64,000 nucleotides of DNA. Origin: Paraburkholderia madseniana (GTDB lineage: Bacteria; Pseudomonadota; Gammaproteobacteria; Burkholderiales; Burkholderiaceae). The notes beneath the pieces are model-generated. The model saw only the letters and a list, made by a program, of their open reading frames with translations. It was not told the DNA's origin and ran no database searches. Positions 54,608-63,936 of the stretch are shown here, piece by piece. The stretch spans positions 51,033 to 115,032 of the forward strand of contig NZ_VOSW01000017.1 in the NCBI RefSeq assembly GCF_009690905.1. Reading direction: 5' to 3'. The position numbers were made by a program, and so were the translations under genes. Every line of letters starts with the position of its first letter. The stretch's first letter is position 1.

Positions 54608-55006
54608 ATGAAGCGTTTTCTCACTCCCGATGTGGCGCTGCTGTTTCTGCGCGTCACCGCGAGCGTGCTCGTGCTGCTCGTGCATGGACTGCCGAAGGCA
54701 ATCCACTACGCGAGTCAGTTCGAGGCGATCGAAGACCCGTTGCATCTCGGCAAGACGCTGACGCTAGGCTGCGCGATCTTCGCGGAGGTCGTGTGCCCGC
54801 TGCTGATGATCGCGGGCATCGCGACGCGGCTTGCCGCGCTGCCGATCATGCTCGTCTGCGTGGTCGCGCTGAGCCTCGTGCATCGCGAATGGACGCTGGC
54901 CCAGGCGCAATTCGCGTGGATGCTGCTGATCATGTTCGGAACCATCGCGATCGGCGGTGCGGGACGCTACCGGATTGCGCTGCGGCCCCAGTCCGGGCAG
55001 CGGTAA
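54608..55006 (+). CDS. DoxX family membrane protein, second copy in window
   Basis: 132 residues from ATG at 54608, with AGGAG 9 bases upstream overlapping the previous stop. Four hydrophobic helices (DVALLFLRVTASVLVLLVHGLPK; LGCAIFAEVVCPLLMIAGI; LAALPIMLVCVVALSLV; AQFAWMLLIMFGTIAIGG). It is distant from the DoxX at 21481. Probably an inner-membrane redox or transport accessory of the operon. Confidence 0.9.
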   Translation: MKRFLTPDVALLFLRVTASVLVLLVHGLPKAIHYASQFEAIEDPLHLGKTLTLGCAIFAEVVCPLLMIAGIATRLAALPIMLVCVVALSLVHREWTLAQAQFAWMLLIMFGTIAIGGAGRYRIALRPQSGQR

Positions 55007-55051
55007 GCCTGAGCGCACGGCGCGTTTGCCGCGGCGCGTGAGGAGTGAACC

Positions 55052-55288
55052 ATGTCATATCTGATTGCATTGGGTGCGGGCCTCGTGGTCGGCCTGCTGT
55101 ATTTCCTTGTGCGCGTGCAATCGCCCGCGCCTCCGCTGATTGCGCTTGCGGGGTTGCTTGGCATTGTGATTGGCGAGCATGCGATTCCGTTCGTGCAGGC
55201 GCGCATACGCACGCCCGATGCGCAAACGCAAGGTGCACCGCCTGTCGCCAGCACCAAGCCGACTCCGCTATGCAACGAGGATCGATAG
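55052..55288 (+). CDS. XapX-domain small membrane protein
   Basis: 78 residues. A hydrophobic hairpin (YLIALGAGLVVGLLYFLVRVQSPAPPLIALAGLLGIVIGEHAI) matches the XapX domain (DUF1427), which has no known role and often sits near DoxX and isochorismatase-type genes. A Pro- and Thr-rich tail follows. 45 bp after doxX on the same strand. Confidence 0.88.
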   Translation: MSYLIALGAGLVVGLLYFLVRVQSPAPPLIALAGLLGIVIGEHAIPFVQARIRTPDAQTQGAPPVASTKPTPLCNEDR

Positions 55289-55445
55289 GCGCGGCAGGCG
55301 GCGCACAACCGGATGTTGCGCACGCTGCCGCTCGTCGCGTTGTGCGTGCTCGCTGTGCTGGTGCGCAGGACGGGCACGCCAAAGGTCGGAATCTGATTGT
55401 GCCGCACAACGCTGCGGCATCCCTTACCAGCCAGGAGTGTTTTTT

Positions 55446-56390
55446 ATGAGTACCGTCAAGACGGTTCGAGTGTTGCGGGCCGCTGTCGTTTCGATTGTGT
55501 CTGTCACGGCGCTCGGCATGGCGTTGAGCGGCTCGCCGGCTTTCGCCGAGGCCGATCATCAGAACATAGGCAAGAGCCTGCCGGTCGTGTCGGTCGGTCC
55601 GCAATACGATACGACGCATGTTTATGTGGCGAGCCAGGACATCGACGCGTTCGTCGACAGTTTTATCGCGACGTTCGGCGGCACCGCTTCGCCGCGCGCC
55701 GTGTTCACGGTCACGCCGACGCCGAGCAAGACCGCTTCGCAATACGTGCGCACGCCTGTCGGCATGCTGTCGGTGTTTGCATTCCAGACGCCGATACCGT
55801 ATCCGTTCGGCAGCGAGCGCACGGGCTATCTCGTCACCGACATGGACAAGGCCGTTCGTGCCGCGCACGCTGCGGGCGCGGACGTGATCGTGGATACGTT
55901 CGACGATCCGATCGGCAAGGACGCGGTAATCCAGTGGCCGGGCGGCCTGAACATGCAACTGTATTGGCATACGAAGGCGCCTTCGTATGATCCGCTGGAG
56001 ACGGTCCCCGACAATCGCGTCTATGCGTCCGCGCAATCCGCGGATAACTTCATCAAGCGCTTTGTACGCTTTTCGCACGGCAAGGTCGTGTCCGACAACC
56101 GTCACGCGGACGGTGGCGAAATCGGCCGGCCCGGCGAGACGATCCGGCGCGTACGCATCACGTCCGGCTTCGGCACCATGCTCGTGTTCGTGACCGACGG
56201 CAAGCTGCCTTATCCGTTCGGCCGCGAAGTCACCGGCTATCTGGTCGCCGATCTCGACGCGACGCTCGCGAAGGCGCAGGGCGTCGGCGTGAAGGTGTTG
56301 TCGCCGGCGAACAGGACAGTTGAAGGGCGTACGGCGATGGTCGAGTTTCCCGGCGGCTACGTCGCCGAGATTCACGAGCTGGCGAAATGA
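55446..56390 (+). CDS. Exported VOC-superfamily protein
   Basis: 314 residues. A signal peptide (hydrophobic stretch ending GSPAFA-EA) means the protein is periplasmic, unusual for glyoxalase-fold enzymes. Two VOC-like halves follow: HVYVASQDIDAFVDSFIATFGG..LVTDMDKAVRAAHAAGADV and GYLVADLDATLAKAQGVGVKVLSP..MVEFPGGYVAEIHEL. Start chosen because it follows a TTTTT run at the beginning of the signal; the frame is open further up. Its stop overlaps the start of the channel gene (ATGATG). Confidence 0.88.
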   Translation: MSTVKTVRVLRAAVVSIVSVTALGMALSGSPAFAEADHQNIGKSLPVVSVGPQYDTTHVYVASQDIDAFVDSFIATFGGTASPRAVFTVTPTPSKTASQYVRTPVGMLSVFAFQTPIPYPFGSERTGYLVTDMDKAVRAAHAAGADVIVDTFDDPIGKDAVIQWPGGLNMQLYWHTKAPSYDPLETVPDNRVYASAQSADNFIKRFVRFSHGKVVSDNRHADGGEIGRPGETIRRVRITSGFGTMLVFVTDGKLPYPFGREVTGYLVADLDATLAKAQGVGVKVLSPANRTVEGRTAMVEFPGGYVAEIHELAK

Positions 56391-57856
56391 TGCAGCGTCG
56401 CTCACTGAGGCACGCGGCGTCGAAGGCGGCTGCCTGCGCCGTGCTCGCGGTGTGCGGATGGGCAGAGGGCGTGAACGCGTTCGCCGCCGATAACGCAGCG
56501 GATGCGGTTGCAGGCGTGGCCGCTGCGCCTCAATGCACCGCGAAGCGGCCGTCGGCGCTATCGTTCAACCGCTGGCAGGAAGACTGGTCGGCGCTGGCCA
56601 ATCCGTGCGTGCCGCGCGAGCCGTTCGATGCGCTCAAGTACATCTCGCCCGGCAGCGATCCGTCGACCTATCTGTCGCTCGGCGCGACTCTGCGTGAACG
56701 CTTCGAACTGAACAACGCGCCACTCTTCGGGCTCGGCGCCGCGCGGCCCGACAGCTACGTCATCCAGCGCGCCGAAGTGCATGCCGATGCGCGCATCGGC
56801 ATGCATGTGCAGGCGTTTTTCCAACTCGAGGATGCCCGGCCCTTCGGCAAGGATGCTGTTTCGCCCGTCGACAAGAATCCGCTCGACATCGAGCAGGCGT
56901 TCGTCGCGTTCGTCTATGGCGTAGGCAGCGGCACGTTCAAGGCGCGCGTCGGCCGGCAGGAGATGGCGTTCGACTTGCAGCGGTTCGTCTCGGTGCGCGA
57001 CGGGCCGAACGTGCGTCAGGCGTTCGATGCGCTGTGGGCCGACTATGAAATCGACAAGTGGCGCTTCATCGGCTATATGACGCAGCCCGTGCAGAATCGC
57101 GACGTCACGGCCATCGACGACGTGTCGAACCGGCATCTCACGTTCAGTGGTGTGCGCGTGGAACGTGCGAACACGGGGCCAGGCGATCTGTCAGCGTACT
57201 GGTCGCGCTACAACCGCGACAACGCACGCTTTCTCGATGCGGCAGGCACCGAGCATCGCGATGTATTCGACGTGCGTTACGCGGGCAAGGTTACGCCGTT
57301 CGATTGGGATGCCGAATCGATGGTACAGACGGGGCACGTCGGCAAGGACACCATCGGCGCGTGGGCGTTCGGGGTGCTGGGCGGCTATACGCTCGCAACG
57401 GTGGCGGGCTCGCCGCGTGTCGGTTTGCAGATCGACGGCGCATCGGGCGACCGGCATCCCGGCGATGGCCGCGTCGAAACCTTCAATCCGTTGTTTCCGA
57501 ACGGCTACTACTTCACGCTCGCGGGCTACGCCGGCTACAGCAACCTGATTCACGTGAAGCCGTCGATCACCCTCAAGGTATCGCCGAAGCTCACGTTACT
57601 GACGGCACTCGGTTTCCAGTGGCGCGCGACGACAGCCGATGCGATCTACGGTCAGGGGATGGCCGTGGTGCCTGGCACGACGGGGAAGGGAACCCGGTGG
57701 ACAGGGATGTATGCGCAGATTCGCGCCGACTGGCTCGTCAGCCCGAACGTTGCGCTCGCGCTGGAAGCGGTGCACTTCGAAGTTGGCGATTCGATCCGCG
57801 CGTTAGGGGCGCGCAATGCGGACTATCTCGGCATCGAAGCGAAGTTCGGATGGTGA
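56387..57856 (+). CDS. AlgE-like alginate-export family outer-membrane protein
   Basis: 489 residues. Signal peptide followed by a barrel of the alginate_exp family (YLSLGATLRERFELNNAPLFG; RAEVHADARIGMHVQAFFQLED; RVGRQEMAFDLQRFVSVRDGPNVRQAFDAL). Members form outer-membrane channels for polysaccharides or small molecules. It ends in tryptophan (FGW), as beta-barrel proteins often do. Last gene of the YcaC/amidohydrolase/DoxX/XapX/VOC operon; it likely admits or exports the substrate. Confidence 0.88.
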   Translation: MMQRRSLRHAASKAAACAVLAVCGWAEGVNAFAADNAADAVAGVAAAPQCTAKRPSALSFNRWQEDWSALANPCVPREPFDALKYISPGSDPSTYLSLGATLRERFELNNAPLFGLGAARPDSYVIQRAEVHADARIGMHVQAFFQLEDARPFGKDAVSPVDKNPLDIEQAFVAFVYGVGSGTFKARVGRQEMAFDLQRFVSVRDGPNVRQAFDALWADYEIDKWRFIGYMTQPVQNRDVTAIDDVSNRHLTFSGVRVERANTGPGDLSAYWSRYNRDNARFLDAAGTEHRDVFDVRYAGKVTPFDWDAESMVQTGHVGKDTIGAWAFGVLGGYTLATVAGSPRVGLQIDGASGDRHPGDGRVETFNPLFPNGYYFTLAGYAGYSNLIHVKPSITLKVSPKLTLLTALGFQWRATTADAIYGQGMAVVPGTTGKGTRWTGMYAQIRADWLVSPNVALALEAVHFEVGDSIRALGARNADYLGIEAKFGW

Positions 57857-57904
57857 CCGATGACAGGAGCGGGTCCGCTCAACGCTTCGACCGGATCTGA
57901 ACCG

Positions 57905-58297
57905 TCAGAAGCCTTCGTCCAGAGAGACCGCTTCGAGGACCGTGGCCAGAATCATCGCTTCGATGTTTAGTGGTGTAGGTTGAACCCGCTTGGGTCGATA
58001 CACGGCATTGCCTCTTGTGATGGCCTGGCCACTCAGGGCGCAAACCCCGGCTTTCTTCGCAACGCAGCGCCGCCAATGCTGTTCGCCGTAGCAACAGGAT
58101 GTCGCGTCGCTCCACGCGACCGTTGCCGAGGTGCGCCCGCGACGCTCCAGCACCCGGATGACGCATTTGCGGAAGTCGCTTTCGCTGCCCTTCGGGCGGA
58201 AGCAACTGGACACAACAGGCGCCTGTGTTTCACCTTCGTTCGAGAGGAGCGCCATTGTTGACTGCCACGTTCTGTCTGTTTCAAAGGGAGCTTGCAT
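57905..58297 (-). CDS. DUF3331-type protein of unknown function, copy 2
   Basis: 130 residues. Same core as the gene at 32518: CVIRVLERRGRTSATVAWSDATSCCYGEQHW, then CALSGQAITRGNAVYRPKR. Cys positions and the AVYRP segment are conserved between the two. It follows the PAS kinase on the minus strand by 129 bp. Function unknown; the Cys arrangement suggests metal binding. Confidence 0.8.
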   Translation of the reverse strand: MQAPFETDRTWQSTMALLSNEGETQAPVVSSCFRPKGSESDFRKCVIRVLERRGRTSATVAWSDATSCCYGEQHWRRCVAKKAGVCALSGQAITRGNAVYRPKRVQPTPLNIEAMILATVLEAVSLDEGF

Positions 58298-58426
58298 GAT
58301 GCGGTTCCTCGATTCTCGTTAGAGCTAACCCTCGACCTTGACTGGATGATAGGTAGCAGACTGGCGGGCCGCAATTACATGATTGTGGAGGGCGTCCCTC
58401 ATTCGCCCTCCAGCACCATGCCTCGC

Positions 58427-60724
58427 TCAGCGACTGGCCGCTCCACTGATCTCGACGTCCGGATACACGGCTTCTTCGCTCAGGACTGGCAGGACGACGC
58501 TAAAAGTCGATCCGTAGCCCTGATTATTGGCGGCAGTAAGACGACCTTCATGCGCTTCGATAATTGAGCGGGACACTGCAAGCCCGATACCCATTCCCGT
58601 GCTCTTGGTCGTGACGAATGCGTCGAATATGCTGTCGCCACCCACGATGCCCACACCGTTATCGGCCACCTCGAGTAGCACGGACCCGTCGCGAAGCGCC
58701 TTTGCGGTAATGAGAATCTTCGGTGTGCGCCCCGAGTTTTCCGTGGCCTCTATTCCGTTCGTGATCAGATTGATCAGGACCTGCTGAATCTGTATCTGGT
58801 CGACGAACACCGGCGGCAGGCCATCGGGCAAATCGAGGTCGATGTCGGCGGTTTGCCGGGTTTCGTCTTCCCGTAGCAGCCGCACGGATTCGAGGACCAT
58901 GTCTTTCACGTTACGCTTGCGCTTCTGGAATGATTGGCTCTTGAACAGCGCACGGATGCTTTTCATCGTCTCGTCGGCGGAATGGGCATCTCGAACGACG
59001 CTTTCCGCGGAAGTCCTGGCTTCGCTCAAATTGGGCGGGGACGCTGCGAGCCACCGATTGCAAGCCTGCGCATTGGCGATAACGGACGTGAGGGGTTGAT
59101 TGAGCTCGTGCGCGATGGAGGCGGAGAGTTCGGCGACCGTGGCAATCTGGGTTGCCCGCGCAAGTTCAGCCTGAGTGTGCCTGAGCCGGTCTTCTGCACG
59201 CTTGCGTTCGTCAATATCAAGACTGAGTCCATACCATTGAACAATGTTGCCGTCGGCGTCCCTCATTGCTTCACCCGTGTGCTGGTACCACCGGTAAATC
59301 CCGTCTTTTCGGCGAAGCCGGGCGGTGTGGCAGTACGGTTCGCCAGTCTCGACCGAGTGTGTCCACGCTTGAATCATGGTGTTCAGGTCGTCAGGATGGC
59401 AGGTCTTCTGATAGCCGGCGCCCGCGAGCTGCGAAAGATCCAGACCAACGAATTCGACGATTTTCCGATTGATGTAAGTGAGCCCCCCTTGTGGGTCATT
59501 GCTCCAGAGCATGGCGGGAATGGTCTCGATCAGTTCGTGTAGCTGGTGCTCCCGCTGTTCGAGCGCGGCTTCCGTTTGTTTGAGATCGTCGATGTCCGTA
59601 CATACGCCGAACCAGTGCAGGATCTGTCCGCTTTCGTCGCGAAACGGTTCGCCGCGAGCGAGATACCAGCGCAGTGTCCCATCGGCGCCTGCAACCTGGT
59701 ACGTGTCCTGATACGACACACCTTCGTAGACAGCTTGCCGCCAGCGCGAGCGGACACGAAGACGGTCTGCTTCCGGGATGAGACGAAGCAACATTTCTCC
59801 GTCGAATTCTTGCTCGGTCTTTCCCATGAAGGCGAGCATTTGCCGACTCCATCTGTCGACTTTTCCTTCCGGCGTGGCTCGCCAGATCATCGCGGGCAAT
59901 ACGTCGACGAGTCTTCGCAAATTAAGCTCTTCCGTGCGAAGAACCTCCTGAGCCAGCTGCCGCTCGTGGATATCCGTCGAAAGTCCATACCAACTCACGA
60001 TATCGCCGTTGGCATCGCGCATGGGCGTGCCTTTGCATTGAAACCAGCGATATGTGTTGTCGGCCGCGCGCAACCGATGGACCGAGTCGTAGGGCCTCCC
60101 GCTAGCGAGGGAATCTTCCCAGACCTCAAGGGTTGATGGAGCGTCGTCCGGGTGCACCAGGTCAAGCCAGCCGCGCGCTCTCAGCTCTTCGAACCGTAGG
60201 CCGGTGTAATCCTCAGTGCGCCTGTTCATATATTCCAGGCGGCCATGAGCGTCCGTCCGCCAGAGCAGGCTGGGAACATTCTCGGTCAGCCAGTTCAGTT
60301 GCGCTTCCCGTTCACGGATCAACTCTCTCGACTCGCTTGCCGTCAGCGCCTGTCGAACCTTGTGATCGAAATCATCATCCTTCGAGTGGGCCGTTGAGTC
60401 TGGCCGTTGGATGTGCCGGGGGCGTCGGGAGACCAGCTCGGCACAAAACCATACCGCGCCGATTGCGACGGCGCAGCGGCCGATCGAGCCGGAGGATAGA
60501 GGAGGGTGACCGGCAGTCAACATCGTTCCGGCGATCCCAAGCGAGACGAAACTCGCGGCGAGACGCCCAAAGCTGCGGTCGAAAAAGTGCGCGACCAGAA
60601 CAACCAGTACGAGGCCGAGGCAGCCCGTGACCGGTTCGAGTAAGCCTGCCACGCCTGACGCGCCGGCTATGGCAACGCTGAGGGCGGCAACCCGGGACGA
60701 GCGTGGTATCAACACGGTAAGCAT
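58427..60724 (-). CDS. Membrane-bound PAS sensor histidine kinase (orphan)
   Basis: 765 residues. About three N-terminal membrane helices (residues ~10-100), then three PAS domains with PAC motifs (YRWFQCKGTPMRD.., WYLARGEPFRD.., YRWYQHTGEAMRD..), then the kinase core: phospho-accepting His539 in SIAHELNQPLTSV, N-box VLINLITNGIEATENS, G1 DNGVGI and G2 GMGIGLAVSRSIIEAHEG. No response regulator is adjacent, so its partner is elsewhere. Similar kinases in Burkholderiales pair with FixJ-like regulators. No receiver domain at the C-terminus. Confidence 0.92.
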   Translation of the reverse strand: MLTVLIPRSSRVAALSVAIAGASGVAGLLEPVTGCLGLVLVVLVAHFFDRSFGRLAASFVSLGIAGTMLTAGHPPLSSGSIGRCAVAIGAVWFCAELVSRRPRHIQRPDSTAHSKDDDFDHKVRQALTASESRELIREREAQLNWLTENVPSLLWRTDAHGRLEYMNRRTEDYTGLRFEELRARGWLDLVHPDDAPSTLEVWEDSLASGRPYDSVHRLRAADNTYRWFQCKGTPMRDANGDIVSWYGLSTDIHERQLAQEVLRTEELNLRRLVDVLPAMIWRATPEGKVDRWSRQMLAFMGKTEQEFDGEMLLRLIPEADRLRVRSRWRQAVYEGVSYQDTYQVAGADGTLRWYLARGEPFRDESGQILHWFGVCTDIDDLKQTEAALEQREHQLHELIETIPAMLWSNDPQGGLTYINRKIVEFVGLDLSQLAGAGYQKTCHPDDLNTMIQAWTHSVETGEPYCHTARLRRKDGIYRWYQHTGEAMRDADGNIVQWYGLSLDIDERKRAEDRLRHTQAELARATQIATVAELSASIAHELNQPLTSVIANAQACNRWLAASPPNLSEARTSAESVVRDAHSADETMKSIRALFKSQSFQKRKRNVKDMVLESVRLLREDETRQTADIDLDLPDGLPPVFVDQIQIQQVLINLITNGIEATENSGRTPKILITAKALRDGSVLLEVADNGVGIVGGDSIFDAFVTTKSTGMGIGLAVSRSIIEAHEGRLTAANNQGYGSTFSVVLPVLSEEAVYPDVEISGAASR

Positions 60725-61056
60725 GTCAACCTCGAAGTTCGTCGACGTATTGGATAGTGGTACTCCACATTTTCACATCAATGCCGGGATTTTCCAGCGA
60801 AAAGCTCACTAACTCGCAAAGCGAGCGGAGAGGGTTGATGGTTATTTCGTGTCGTACCGCGAGGTCTGATCGTGCGCACCGTTGTGGCACGAATCGAGTA
60901 CGAGGCAATGGAGATAGGTCATACCATTGCGGATGGGTGCCTTTTCAGGAACTGCCGATCAGGCCGCTCAGGAAAAAGATAAGGGAAAAAAGATTAATTT
61001 AAAACGTCGCATCGGATGGCGCCATTACATATTCATGTCGCTACTTCGGCATGCGG
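60725..61056. other. Intergenic region between kinase and MalT-type regulator
   Basis: 332 bp. A 54-codon plus-strand frame at 60838-61002, with GGAGAGGG upstream, is basic and matches nothing I know; I rate it under 0.2 as a gene. The stretch near 60975-61000 is A-rich and may hold the end of the MalT-type transcript on the minus strand. Confidence 0.5.
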
Positions 61057-63813
61057 CTAGTCTGAACCCACAAGACCGAGGTCTCGCGCACGCGCAACAG
61101 CTTGAGCGCGCTTGTCGACGCCGAGTTTCACGAAGACGCTTTTCAGATGAGATTTGACGGTTTCAGCGCCAATTCCGAGCACATTTGCGATTTCCTTGTT
61201 CGACCGTCCGCGGGCAATCAGGTCGACGATTTCGCGCTCCCTTGAACTTAGCGACCCGCGCTCGATATCGCGTCGACGGTGGCCGCCTGGCTGATAGAGA
61301 ATCCGCGCGCCGTCGAGCAGATGATCCACGTAGGCGCTCAGCTCGTTTGAGTGCGCCGTCTGTTCCGCGTTCCCTGTATGCCTGATGTCTTCACGAACGG
61401 CGTCCAGCAGCAATCCGATGTCCGGCCCCACGTCGAGAATGGACTGGTACACGCCTGCGGGCGCGGCGACCTTCAGGACTTCGCGAAAGATCCTGATCGC
61501 ACGGGCACGTTCGCTCGCTGCCAGCCAGATCAGCGCAAGCATGGTTCGCAGGCGTATCGCCTGGAAATCTGCATGTTGTCGTTCGGCGCTCTGCAGCGCG
61601 GCGCCCAGCACCGCGGTGGCTTCTTCGGTCCTCTGTTGGGCCGCGGCAACGGCGGCCGCTCCGAATGCACGATAGTTCTCGATCTCGAGCGAGATGGAAC
61701 GCGAAGGATGGGCGTTGGAGTCCGCCATCTGATCGAGCTGCGCGACGCAGGCAGCCGCCTCGACCATCCTGCTTTCCGCAAGATAAAGCCGTGTGCGTTC
61801 AACCAGGGCGGCGGCGGTCATGCGGTCCCATTGACGTTCGCAACTCAGCGCCTGGGCACGATCGAGCAATGCGTACGCCCGCCTCACGTCCGAACGCGCG
61901 GCGGCGATCCGGATAAGGAGGCGGTAGGCAATCAACACGCTATCGAGCAGGACCGCAACGTCAATGACCGGCATCAGCCCGGCAACCAGCGTTTCAGCTT
62001 TGTCCAGCCGGCCTTGTTCGTACCAGATCTGGCCGATCATCGGTGCGCATAGCGCCACCGAGATCGAATCGGGACCGGCGTGGCGTTCGGCCAGTTGCAT
62101 CGATTCCGTGAAATACCGTTCGGCAAGTCCGAAGTGCAACTGTTGCATTTCCGCATGTCCCAGCAGGCACTGCCGGTAGACCGAGGAGTACAGATTGCGC
62201 CGATTTTCTTCGGCTGAGTAGGCCATCCACGGCGTTGCGTAAAGCGCTTCGAGATTGCCGGCCTTCCAATGGGCGAAGCGCACGACGTTGGACGCCACAT
62301 TGGTAGTCCAGATATCGGTGGTCGGCCGCTCGATGCATGGTTCAGCGATAACGAGTGCGCGCTCGGGATCGTCCTGCAGTCCCGCGACGACCGAGCGGAT
62401 CGCCTGGCATTCGCGCCGGATGTCTTTGGCTTCGGCGCCAGTGTCGGACGCGAGATTATGTTCGACTACATCCTGCATCGCGAGCGCCTCTTCGAAATGC
62501 ATGGCGAGCGCCATGCCCCAGGCGATCGCCAGCGTAACCTTCACCTGTGCGCCGGCCAGACCGGCGGGAAAGCGGCGCTGCAAGTCGAGTAGCGTGAGCA
62601 GGTCGCCTTTCTTGACCAGCGCCATCGCACACCGCTCCATCAGACGAATCGCGTTATCCGTGCTACCCGCGGCGATCGCGTGTTTGACTGCCTCCGTCCA
62701 CAGTTCCTGATCGGCATACCACGCGCACGCGCGGCAATGCAGTTCCGCCACCTCGTCGGCGTGCTGTGCTTCGAGCTGGGCCCGCAAGTATTCGCTCATC
62801 AGAGGGTGATAGCGGAACCATTGCCCGTTGGAGTCGAGCGCCTGCAACAGCAACTGGCCTCCGGCGATTTCGTCCAGCATAGGCTGGCTTGCGCGCAGGC
62901 CGGTTACCGCCTCGCAGAGCGACGCGCTCAACCGGTCGAGTATCGACGTGCGCAGCATGAACCTGACCATGTCGGGGGACAGGCGCTCGAACATGTACTC
63001 GATATAGGCGGCGAACGGCCGCGACGTACCGGATGGCGCATCACGCTCCCGAACCGCCTCGCCATCCTTGCGCGATAGCATGGACATCTGGATGCGCAGC
63101 GCCGCAGCCCAGCCCTCCGTGCCCGCAAAGAGCGTCTGGATGTACGAAGCGTTCAGCGTGCCGGGCAATGTGCGTTCGACAAAGCGCCTCGTTTCGTCGA
63201 AGTCGAAACGCAACACCGACCCATCGATTTCCAGCAGATCGTCGCCTGCTCTCAGCCTCGCGAGCGGCAGCGGCGGATCGGTGCGACTGCAGAGGATCAC
63301 ATGCACATGAGGCGGCGCCTTTTCGATCAGGAACGACATCGCGTCGTGTACGGCCGGCAGGCTCACCTGGTGATAGTCGTCAAGAAACAGGACGACCTCA
63401 TCATCGACTTCGACAAGCTCATTGACCAGCGTGGAAACGACGGCGTGTAACGGGACGAATGCGGCGTCGGCAGTCAGGCTGATCGCCGCGGCGCCGACCT
63501 TGTCGCAGGCGTGTCGTAACGCGTGCGCCAGATAGTTGAGGAAGCGTGCGGGGTCATCGTCTTCTGTGTCGAGCGACAGCCACGCCACTAATGCACCGTT
63601 CGCGCGCAACCGGTCGAGCCAGCTGAGCGCCAGCGAAGTTTTGCCGAATCCGGCGGGCGCCTTGATCACGGTGAGACGTTTGTTCGCGGCGCGCTCGGCG
63701 AGGCCAGCGAGCCGAGGACGCGCGATGAGATCCACCGGCACGCGCGGCGGAACGATCTTCGTTGCCAGGAAAAGGTGCAGTCCGCTCGCGGATGTCTCTC
63801 CAGTCACACGCAT
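61057..63813 (-). CDS. MalT-type LuxR-family ATP-dependent regulator
   Basis: 918 residues, close to MalT (901). STAND-type NTPase at the N-terminus with Walker A APAGFGKTS (52-60) and Walker B VVLFLDDYHQV; a helical repeat region of about 500 residues; and a C-terminal LuxR HTH (LSSREREIVDLIARGRSNKEIANVLGIGAETVKSHLKSVFVKLG). LAL proteins bind ATP and an inducer, oligomerise and activate transcription. The helical part aligns with the NTPase-less LuxR protein at 33115. Target unknown. Confidence 0.93.
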   Translation of the reverse strand: MRVTGETSASGLHLFLATKIVPPRVPVDLIARPRLAGLAERAANKRLTVIKAPAGFGKTSLALSWLDRLRANGALVAWLSLDTEDDDPARFLNYLAHALRHACDKVGAAAISLTADAAFVPLHAVVSTLVNELVEVDDEVVLFLDDYHQVSLPAVHDAMSFLIEKAPPHVHVILCSRTDPPLPLARLRAGDDLLEIDGSVLRFDFDETRRFVERTLPGTLNASYIQTLFAGTEGWAAALRIQMSMLSRKDGEAVRERDAPSGTSRPFAAYIEYMFERLSPDMVRFMLRTSILDRLSASLCEAVTGLRASQPMLDEIAGGQLLLQALDSNGQWFRYHPLMSEYLRAQLEAQHADEVAELHCRACAWYADQELWTEAVKHAIAAGSTDNAIRLMERCAMALVKKGDLLTLLDLQRRFPAGLAGAQVKVTLAIAWGMALAMHFEEALAMQDVVEHNLASDTGAEAKDIRRECQAIRSVVAGLQDDPERALVIAEPCIERPTTDIWTTNVASNVVRFAHWKAGNLEALYATPWMAYSAEENRRNLYSSVYRQCLLGHAEMQQLHFGLAERYFTESMQLAERHAGPDSISVALCAPMIGQIWYEQGRLDKAETLVAGLMPVIDVAVLLDSVLIAYRLLIRIAAARSDVRRAYALLDRAQALSCERQWDRMTAAALVERTRLYLAESRMVEAAACVAQLDQMADSNAHPSRSISLEIENYRAFGAAAVAAAQQRTEEATAVLGAALQSAERQHADFQAIRLRTMLALIWLAASERARAIRIFREVLKVAAPAGVYQSILDVGPDIGLLLDAVREDIRHTGNAEQTAHSNELSAYVDHLLDGARILYQPGGHRRRDIERGSLSSREREIVDLIARGRSNKEIANVLGIGAETVKSHLKSVFVKLGVDKRAQAVARARDLGLVGSD

Positions 63814-63889
63814 GTTTCAGTCACCCATTGTATTGAGCCAGCCAATTGTTGGGAGGCGTGCTTGCCGCCACCCCCCGTTTATAGAAGCG

Positions 63890-63936
63890 CATCCCCCGGG
63901 TCGGGGGAGGGGGAACTCTCCCCAATCTGGGGGATG
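63890..63936. promoter_or_regulatory. G/C-run element upstream of the MalT-type gene
   Basis: CATCCCCC (63890-63897) faces GGGGGATG (63929-63936) as an inverted repeat, and the top strand has four G-runs (63898-63900, 63903-63907, 63909-63913, 63929-63933). It lies 77-123 bp before the regulator start and may be an operator or a G-quadruplex. Confidence 0.5.

Noticed and set aside
52936..54657. 573-codon minus-strand frame
   Set aside because: Antisense shadow of the YtcJ-like amidohydrolase; the same length as the ThDP enzymes is a coincidence and no ThDP motif is present.
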